Assembly (NCBI RefSeq): GCF_008692035.1 | Contig: NZ_VTFG01000001.1 | Span: 434,001 to 498,000, forward strand | Reading direction: 5' to 3' | Length of the DNA: 64,000 bases | Source: Pseudomonas marginalis | GTDB taxonomy: Bacteria > Pseudomonadota > Gammaproteobacteria > Pseudomonadales > Pseudomonadaceae | The notes under the pieces: model-generated | The model's database searches: none | Told to the model about the DNA's origin: nothing | What the model saw: the letters and a program-made list of their open reading frames with translations, nothing else | Position numbers and translations under genes: made by a program | Part shown: positions 57,934-64,000 of the stretch, in pieces | Numbering within the stretch: the first letter of the stretch is position 1 | Layout of the letters: every line of letters begins with the position of its first letter

Positions 57934-59600
57934 TTTCGCCGGAGGATTGGAAGCCCTCCGAAGGCATTGTTTTAGAGCCAAATGCGGAGGCAGCCGTAAG
58001 GGAGGTCAGACGGTGCGTGGCGCTGACTGCTGGCCCGGGCGCCGGTAAGTCTGAACTGCTTGCCCAGCGCGCTGACTTCCTGCTGACCACGGGGGCATGC
58101 CGTTATCCGAGGAGGATATTGGCCATTGCCTTCAAGGTGGATGCGAGCAATAACCTCAAAGAGCGGGTGTGGCGGCGATGTGGGCCCGACTACGCCAGCC
58201 GGTTCGACAGCTACACGTTCCATGGCTTCGCGAAGCGAATTATCGAGCGATTTCGGCCTGTTCTCACCGGCGACGATGCGTTGGATGCCGGCTTTCGAGT
58301 GGTACCCAGGGGGAAGGCCCACCCTGACCAGACTGAATTCGGTCTGCTGATTCCGTTGGCTCTGAAGATCCTCGACGTCTATCCCATGGCAGTGAATGCC
58401 ATCAGGCAAACCTACAGTGATGTGTTTCTCGATGAATTTCAGGACTGCACGGAGGAGCAGTACGCGCTGGTCAACAAGATTTTTGGTGGTTCGGCGCGCC
58501 GTATCACTGCGGTAGGGGATGTGAAACAGAAAATCATGGGCTGGGCCGGCGCGCTCGACGGCGTATTCGGAAAGTTTGAAGCGGATTTTGCAGCCAACCA
58601 TCTCAACATCTACCGCAATTTTCGCTCGCAACCTCAGCTTCTCAGGCTGCAGAATGACCTCATCAAAGTGCTCGATCCTGGTTCTGAAATGCCCGCAGGG
58701 CTCTTGGGCGGTGAGGGCGGCGAGATCCTGCTTCATTCTTTCAAAGACTGCACCGACGAGGCCTTCAGTCTTGCCGATCAGGTCAACACTTGGATCAACG
58801 TCGAGGGTGTGGCGCCCTCCGAAATTGCGGTCTTGGTCAGGAGTTATCCTGAGGCCTACACCGTCCGGTTGACCTCTGCGCTTGAAGTGCTTGGTATCAC
58901 CTATCGCAACGAAAATCAGATGCAGGATATCACCACCGAGCCCATTGCCTTGGTCGTCGTGGACTTCCTGCTGTGCCTTTATGGTTCGCGGGAGCCGAAA
59001 GCCTGGACGCGGTTGTTGAGGCGGATCATTCCAGCCGATGACGACGACCATGGGGGCTCAGTGCGAAACGATTGGCACAGGTTCATCAAGGAAGCACGCA
59101 AGACTGCTGCCGAAGATCTCGCCGCAAAAAACTATGCCCAGAGGTGGACGCTACTAAAAGAGTTTCTGTCCATGGTGGGTGTGAGCCTGCTGACGGGCCT
59201 TTCCCATGATTACGAGTCGCGTGATCGTTTGAAGGAGGTCATCCGTGATCTCAAGAAACATATTGATGCTGCACTAGACCAGGAGCCTGACCTGCTCAAG
59301 GCCCTTGCCCAGCTGTCTGATGACCAGTCAATCCGCATCTTGACCGTTCACAAGAGCAAGGGCCTTGAGTTTGATTCGGTCATATTGCTAGGTCTGGAGA
59401 AAGAGGCCTATTGGGGCAATGACACCCATGAAGTTCGATGCACTTTCTTCGTGGGTATTTCCCGCGCCAAGAGGCGTCTTGTGGTCACAACGGCTAAGAC
59501 AAGAGACAAGCTTGCCGACATAAGCAGTTGGAAAACCGTGCGTAGGCCACATGAAGAGTTTCTTGGCTACGTTGAGAAATGGCAAGCACCTGCGTGGTGA
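57930..59600 (+). CDS. UvrD-like SF1 helicase, Gabija GajB-like (second module)
   Basis: The 556-residue protein has Walker A LTAGPGAGKSELL near residue 33, Walker B VFLDEFQDCTEEQ, motif III VGDVKQKIMGW, motif IV YRNFRSQPQ and motif V TVHKSKGLEFDSV. Motif VI follows (FFVGISRAKRRLVV). This is a full-length UvrD-like set, longer than the partner in the first module. It overlaps the OLD gene by ATGA, so they are co-translated in the gajA-gajB order. The region between motifs IV and V is short compared with UvrD, as in GajB. A sensor or activator role for the nuclease is expected from known Gabija biology. Confidence 0.83.
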   Translation: MISPEDWKPSEGIVLEPNAEAAVREVRRCVALTAGPGAGKSELLAQRADFLLTTGACRYPRRILAIAFKVDASNNLKERVWRRCGPDYASRFDSYTFHGFAKRIIERFRPVLTGDDALDAGFRVVPRGKAHPDQTEFGLLIPLALKILDVYPMAVNAIRQTYSDVFLDEFQDCTEEQYALVNKIFGGSARRITAVGDVKQKIMGWAGALDGVFGKFEADFAANHLNIYRNFRSQPQLLRLQNDLIKVLDPGSEMPAGLLGGEGGEILLHSFKDCTDEAFSLADQVNTWINVEGVAPSEIAVLVRSYPEAYTVRLTSALEVLGITYRNENQMQDITTEPIALVVVDFLLCLYGSREPKAWTRLLRRIIPADDDDHGGSVRNDWHRFIKEARKTAAEDLAAKNYAQRWTLLKEFLSMVGVSLLTGLSHDYESRDRLKEVIRDLKKHIDAALDQEPDLLKALAQLSDDQSIRILTVHKSKGLEFDSVILLGLEKEAYWGNDTHEVRCTFFVGISRAKRRLVVTTAKTRDKLADISSWKTVRRPHEEFLGYVEKWQAPAW

Positions 59601-59644
59601 CTGCGAAGTACACACGAGAGATGGAGCCCCCAGTTCCAACGTCT

Positions 59645-60292
59645 TCAAGTGAAAAATATGACCCGTTGCGAGAGCCCACTCTGGATCAGATACTCATCTC
59701 CTACAAGTTGCGGATGATAGCTCGGGTGCCCCGGAAAGTCGGCAGGGTGTCCTGCGACCGCTCGACCTTTGAGATCAGGCATGTCTAGCAAGGTGCCAAG
59801 CGTTGTTAGCAGTGTGAAATCCAATACTTCACAAGTGGGCAGCGTAAGCCAGGCATGTAGATTAATATGTGCGAGTGGCTGCTTGTTCCTAGCCAACCGT
59901 TTTAGTTCCGCCACCTCCGTGTGAAAGATAGGCCCTTTTCCGTCTTCTTGCACATATCCCAGTGTGTAGAACAAAGGAACACCAAGCAGTTCTTGGAGAG
60001 GCTCCTGCAGGCTACATGTGACCTGGAAGCACTTCTGGGAGAAGTCCTCATAGCCACAGCCGTCTAGCTCAGAAATCCAACACTCTTGAATCAGGGGCAT
60101 CACATCTTCGGTCAGGAGCCGCCCCGGCAGAGCTGTAAAGGCTGGTGGGTTTAGCTTCCATTTCTTTGTGCGAAGTAGGCTGGCATTAAATTCCTGCTCG
60201 TAGCCAGTTGCTTGGGTGGTTTTTTGCCAAAATAATCTGGAGAGAAATGTCACGTGTAATCCTTTGCGGTGTATGCAATAGCCGATAGTCAT
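59645..60292 (-). CDS. Hypothetical protein, 215 residues
   Basis: I do not recognise this protein. It has mixed alpha/beta character, no membrane segment and one or two cysteines (GCGYEDFSQKCFQVTC). Codon use looks like real coding sequence along its whole length. The ATG at 60292 is used, but a GTG at 60250 (giving VTFLSRLFWQ) is an alternative. It is convergent with the second Gabija-like operon and lies next to the IS3 remnant. Its function cannot be inferred. Confidence 0.55.
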   Translation of the reverse strand: MTIGYCIHRKGLHVTFLSRLFWQKTTQATGYEQEFNASLLRTKKWKLNPPAFTALPGRLLTEDVMPLIQECWISELDGCGYEDFSQKCFQVTCSLQEPLQELLGVPLFYTLGYVQEDGKGPIFHTEVAELKRLARNKQPLAHINLHAWLTLPTCEVLDFTLLTTLGTLLDMPDLKGRAVAGHPADFPGHPSYHPQLVGDEYLIQSGLSQRVIFFT

Positions 60293-60369
60293 ATACTCTG
60301 TAACCGATCGGCGTTCTAGTGCTTTATGTGGTACGTACTGCGTTTCCTACTTCCGTGAGTGGCACGGCC

Positions 60370-60680
<311 letters not shown>

Positions 60681-60951
60681 TCGGCTCTATATAGATCTAC
60701 TGGTGCAGACCGTACCAATTCAACCACGGACAAGCCCCAGCTCAGGCCGAGGAAAAATTTAGAGTCGTGTCCGATCCGAGAATAGTTGACCACTACAATG
60801 AGAAGCAGGTCTCTGAAAATAGTTGAAGTAGTGGCTATTTGCCCTTAGTATTGCTAGATTCAGGATGGTCTTTGCTGGTGACTTTTAGTCAAAGAGCTCA
60901 AAGCGTTGCTGGAACGGAATAATCTGAATCGTCGAGCAGTTAAGAATTAAT

Positions 60952-61617
60952 ATGGCTAGTGATATCTGGAGTCTGATACTCAATGTTGTGGCATCATTCA
61001 TTTATGCAGGAATTATGTCTCTCTGGGGGGGGAGAAGGAGGCGGTCTATCCAGAAACCTATCTCAAGCCAGAATGCAACGACAGCTGAGACAATTGAACC
61101 AATCGCACCTGCTGGAATTATGGAGACAGACCGACGATTGAATAATCGTCAAAAGGCTGATGAAGCAGCGTACAAATTCGTTTTCTATCTAGTGACATTT
61201 GGAATGCTCTACCTGTCAATTTCTACTCCGCCAGTATTTAAGGCGCTATTTTCGAGTAAAGATATTTACCTAAGCAGCGCCCGCTTTATTGGAGAGTATC
61301 TACCTGAGATTCCTGTTGCTAAAACTAATCTCCAGCTTGCTTTTTTTCTGATTTCAGCACTGCTCTATGTTCCTTTGCTTCTTGTTTCTGAGTTTTTAGC
61401 TGAATTGATCGCGCCGCTGGTCGATTCCTTCAAAGAGGTGACGGATCGCATTTTTGTAGCCATAACAATGCTAGTGTCAGTTTTGCTCTGTATTCCAGTG
61501 GCAGCGTTTTCTGTCTGGTTGTTTTTTGACAAAACCTATGCGGACTCTCTTTTGAGTGTTTTGTTTTTTGCGGCGCTCCCATTCATTTTTCAACAGGCGC
61601 AATCAGGGCGTCGCTAA
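60952..61617 (+). CDS. Hypothetical inner-membrane protein with about four helices
   Basis: The 221-residue protein has a short first hydrophobic segment (residues 6-24), a charged Arg-rich loop (GGRRRRSIQKP), then three hydrophobic segments. These lie near 74-92 (FVFYLVTFGMLYLSIS), 125-145 (LAFFLISALLYVPLLL) and 165-190, with a last one before the C-terminus. No enzyme motif is visible. It is AT-richer than the neighbouring island genes and lies alone, 270 bases from the IS3 remnant. Small membrane proteins of this size are common effectors in defence islands, but nothing specific supports that here. Confidence 0.6.
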   Translation: MASDIWSLILNVVASFIYAGIMSLWGGRRRRSIQKPISSQNATTAETIEPIAPAGIMETDRRLNNRQKADEAAYKFVFYLVTFGMLYLSISTPPVFKALFSSKDIYLSSARFIGEYLPEIPVAKTNLQLAFFLISALLYVPLLLVSEFLAELIAPLVDSFKEVTDRIFVAITMLVSVLLCIPVAAFSVWLFFDKTYADSLLSVLFFAALPFIFQQAQSGRR

Positions 61618-61683
61618 ACGTACCTATTTTGGGACGTTAGTCATTAGACTTAATGGATGTATTCTCAATTCACTGCAAGCTAA

Positions 61684-62342
61684 ATTCGACATTGCCAGCA
61701 GACCATAACGAAGTACAGCCACCGATCTCAATTCACATTTGATGTTATAGGCTGGGCTACCGACATTTCGGCGCTGCTAAGAGCCCTTGCGGATGCTCCT
61801 GCTTGTCCGGAGCGTCTGCAGGATAGACTGAAACGTCACGCGGGTTGGCTCATCGATACGCTTTCATGGATTCCAGAAGACAAGAATTCTGTGACCTTTG
61901 TTGAGAACTTCGCGCTAACCGAATGCCTGTTCGAGGCAGCGTTGGAAAGCCTAAGGCGTGGCGATGATGACCTCCATACCAAGTCCAGCAGACTCTTGTT
62001 AGGGTGGGGGAAAAAGGTGGTAGGCCCGAAACCGGGTGGGAGATTCTGGAGTCTGTTGTGAAAGGGCTGACAGCTTTGGCACTCGTCGATGAAGCCGAGG
62101 GCAGTTTGATCAAACTAAAGGTCGAGTTCTGCGCGATGCTCGCCAGCGAGGGAGCTCCTTCTCAAGAAATACGTCAACGAGTGGCTGGTCGCTTAACCGA
62201 ACGCGCTCATAGTCTCCGAGGCGATTACGGATTTCGTTCCATCGATCGTGTTCTGGGTCAGAAAGCGCCGAATCGCGTGCATGAGTTGCTGCTTGAGGTA
62301 GCGCAAGTTTTAGCCGGTGAGCCGCTGCCGACGGGGCCATAA
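61684..62342 (+). pseudogene. Unknown gene broken by a frameshift in a G5A5 tract
   Basis: A coding-like frame without a start codon runs from 61684 through LQDRLKRHAGWLIDTLSWIP and ALESLRRGDDDLHTKSSRL. At GTGGGGGAAAAAGG (62004-62017) the sense moves one base back into the frame ending at 62342 (GRPETGWEILESVVKGLTAL). Joined, the two parts read as one helical protein of about 215 residues. The shift in a homopolymer tract is either a mutation, a sequencing error or ribosomal slippage. The missing start argues for a true remnant. I do not recognise the family. Confidence 0.6.
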
Positions 62343-62413
62343 AAGGTAGCATCCTGCGTAGTTGCTAGTGCTGCCCAGATGATCACGCGTACCTACTCCA
62401 AGCGTGTGGACGC

Positions 62414-62887
62414 TTAATGGTCTTCTTTCCACAATCTGCTAACCCTCGACTTGTCGAGCCCCAACAGTTCCGCCGTCTCTTTCTGACTTTTTCCTTCAGC
62501 CTTGTACTTGAGCACTGCCTGTCGATTGGCCTCCCCAGATCGGATACGGGGATGCACGGAGTGAAGCTTGCCGTCCTCGAACTCATGATGGAGCTTATCG
62601 AGCACGCCCAGCTTTTCGAGCTTCGCGATCTCGACTGCCACTCCTTTCAGGAATTCCTTGGGTGTTTGGTGACGCGCATAGGACGAAGCAACCGCCAGTA
62701 GAGCGACAAGATCAATGTCGAGTACTGAGGAAAATTCTTCCATCGTTGACAGGGTGGGATTGCTCTTGGCGTGCTCAATGTTACTCATTTGCCGAGCCTC
62801 GACTCGACCATGGAAATCTTCTTGGGACAGGTTCCGAGCTGCGCGTGACAGCCTCAAGACTGCGGCTAACGGTTCTCTCAGCGACAT
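62414..62887 (-). CDS. XRE-family transcriptional regulator with a second C-terminal helix-turn-helix
   Basis: The 157-residue protein starts with a Cro/C1-type helix-turn-helix (AARNLSQEDFHGRVEARQMSN with the following helix). It ends with a second one (SQKETAELLGLDKSRVSRLW). The middle is a helical linker. The ATG at 62887 opens the domain in the usual way; an in-frame ATG at 62938 would add 17 residues. Its gene is divergent from the metallophosphoesterase gene, and the 94-base gap holds a TGCGCA-rich stretch (TGCGCACTATATTGCA near 62950) that could be its operator. A repressor of itself and the neighbouring gene is the simplest model. Confidence 0.75.
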   Translation of the reverse strand: MSLREPLAAVLRLSRAARNLSQEDFHGRVEARQMSNIEHAKSNPTLSTMEEFSSVLDIDLVALLAVASSYARHQTPKEFLKGVAVEIAKLEKLGVLDKLHHEFEDGKLHSVHPRIRSGEANRQAVLKYKAEGKSQKETAELLGLDKSRVSRLWKEDH

Positions 62888-62981
62888 TTGGAGCACCCAA
62901 AGCCGAGGATAAAGCCATATTGCGCAGTTGTTCTCCATGCAATATAGTGCGCACAAGGCAACTGGAGTCGCCTAACCATTC

Positions 62982-63827
62982 ATGCTGGGCAAGATGGGGC
63001 GCCCTCGCTCATTACGTTGGAGTGCGCTAGTGCTTGCCGCGCTTATAGATCCGGCCTCAGTCAATTTACCGCTAAATCCTCAAGGCCAGCGTTTGCGAAT
63101 CAGAATTTATTCAGACCTCCACGCCGAGTTCCACCGTTTCGCCCCCCCATCCCTCGATGCGGGGGTTGACCTGGTGATCCTCGCCGGCGACATCAACAAG
63201 AAGGCCAGGGGCGTCCAGTGGGCCAACGATACCTTCGCCTGCCACGTCGCGTATATCGCAGGGAACCATGAGTACTACGACGGTCACATCGATCGCACCC
63301 TGCAAAAAATGAAGGGCGCTGCGGCCGGCCATGTCCACGTGCTAGAGAATGAAGCACTCATACTGGGTGACGTCAGGATCTTGGGTACTACTGCGTGGAC
63401 TGACTACAGCGTCACAGGGGATTTGTTAGCGGCCAGCAACGCTGCCAGGCAAGGCATGAACGACTTCAAGTACATCAGGGCAGACTCGAACTACAGGCGA
63501 TTGAGACTGGACGACTTGGTTACCCGGAATCACATCGCCCGGGACTGGCTCACCCAAGAGCTTGCTCGACCGTTTGACGGCAAAACGGTAGTAGTGACCC
63601 ATCACTCACCATCCCCTGTGGTGATTGGTGAGCAGCATGATGGGCATCTTACTGCAGCGTACACCAACGACTGGCCGCGTTTGATCGAGAAGGCCCATGT
63701 GTGGGTGTTCGGTCACACGCATGAGGCTACAGATGTTGAGCTAGCCGGCTGCAGGGTGGTCTCGAACCCAGGTGGCTACCCTGGAGAGAGCACTGGTTTT
63801 GACCCTTACTTCGAGATCCAAATCTAA
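62982..63827 (+). CDS. Metallophosphoesterase of the calcineurin-like superfamily
   Basis: The protein (281 residues from the first start) carries the five metal-site blocks: YSDLHAEFH, LAGDINKKA, GNHEYYDGH, VTHHSPSP and FGHTHEATD. All the metal ligands are present. The substrate may be a phosphodiester in nucleic acid, a cyclic nucleotide or a phosphoprotein. The family domain starts only at about residue 38; the first residues (MLGKMGRPRS...) look unrelated, so a later start such as TTG at 63093 is possible. It overlaps the next gene by one base (TAATG). It is divergent from the XRE regulator. Confidence 0.8.
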   Translation: MLGKMGRPRSLRWSALVLAALIDPASVNLPLNPQGQRLRIRIYSDLHAEFHRFAPPSLDAGVDLVILAGDINKKARGVQWANDTFACHVAYIAGNHEYYDGHIDRTLQKMKGAAAGHVHVLENEALILGDVRILGTTAWTDYSVTGDLLAASNAARQGMNDFKYIRADSNYRRLRLDDLVTRNHIARDWLTQELARPFDGKTVVVTHHSPSPVVIGEQHDGHLTAAYTNDWPRLIEKAHVWVFGHTHEATDVELAGCRVVSNPGGYPGESTGFDPYFEIQI

Positions 63828-64000
63828 TGGCCACTTCGGCGATGAAGCACTTTTTTGACCACGCCGTCGAGCCGATAGAGCTCGATCGGGATCTTCCCTC
63901 GGAGGTCATTCAGGCGCGGGGCATTTCCTGGGGTATGGTGGTCGACGCTTACCTTGTCAACGCAGCAAGGGTAGGGCAGAGCTATGCGGCGCTCGTTTAC
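63827..64000 (+). CDS. Start of an unknown gene, cut by the window edge
   Basis: An ATG at 63827 overlaps the phosphoesterase stop (TAATG) and the frame is open for 58 codons up to the end of the window. The visible part begins MATSAMKHFFDHAVEPIELD and shows no motif. The overlap suggests a two-gene unit with the phosphoesterase. The rest of the gene lies outside the window. Confidence 0.55.
   Translation, partial: MATSAMKHFFDHAVEPIELDRDLPSEVIQARGISWGMVVDAYLVNAARVGQSYAALVY

Overview
The window reads as a chromosome segment of a Pseudomonas, most likely of the P. fluorescens group. This rests on moderately high GC, an OprD-family porin, a LysR-controlled transport operon, an RND efflux pump and Pseudomonas-like protein sequences throughout. 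I had no database, so family names come from motifs and remembered family features.

Left part (1 to about 27,400): ordinary chromosomal metabolism. It opens with the tail of an RND pump (adaptor and permease). A two-gene minus-strand unit follows, with an M48-type metallopeptidase overlapping a giant DUF4011/SF1 helicase-nuclease-WGR protein. Next is a minus-strand nutrient-acquisition cluster: PrpF/GalD-type tautomerase, DctA-type symporter, CitMHS transporter, OprD porin and Cache chemoreceptor, with a divergent LysR gene. It looks built to sense, import and isomerise a di- or tricarboxylate. A second LysR gene faces a short-chain dehydrogenase, a class-III aminotransferase and a glutamine-synthetase-like ligase, probably an amine or amino-acid route. 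A thymidylate-kinase-like gene, an EAL phosphodiesterase and a SolA-like amine oxidase close this part.

Right part (about 27,400 to 64,000): an accessory island of defence-type modules separated by genetic debris. The debris includes a decayed histidine phosphatase that has lost its RHG motif, the 5-prime stub of a type II NADH dehydrogenase gene, a HAD hydrolase with an in-frame amber codon, an IS3-family remnant and a frameshifted orphan. The modules, in order, are: a sirtuin; a single-chain AAA-TOPRIM protein (OLD/fused-PARIS-like); a HEAT-like protein overlapping a PD-(D/E)xK-like nuclease; a small helical protein overlapping a caspase-like protease; a first Gabija-like OLD plus UvrD pair (minus strand); a NA37/YejK-like protein overlapping a membrane-anchored protein; and a second, divergent Gabija-like pair (plus strand).

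Two mobile systems lie in the middle. One is a tyrosine-recombinase operon resembling the GInt/Tn554 type, apparently fused by an internal deletion. The other is a compact transposition operon (DD35E TniA, TniB ATPase, a second ATPase without its Walker A lysine, zinc-finger TniQ, and a small unknown protein). The window ends in an XRE regulator, a metallophosphoesterase and a gene cut by the window edge. The best candidates for undescribed biology are the HEAT/nuclease pair, the caspase pair, the NA37/membrane pair and the two-ATPase transposon.
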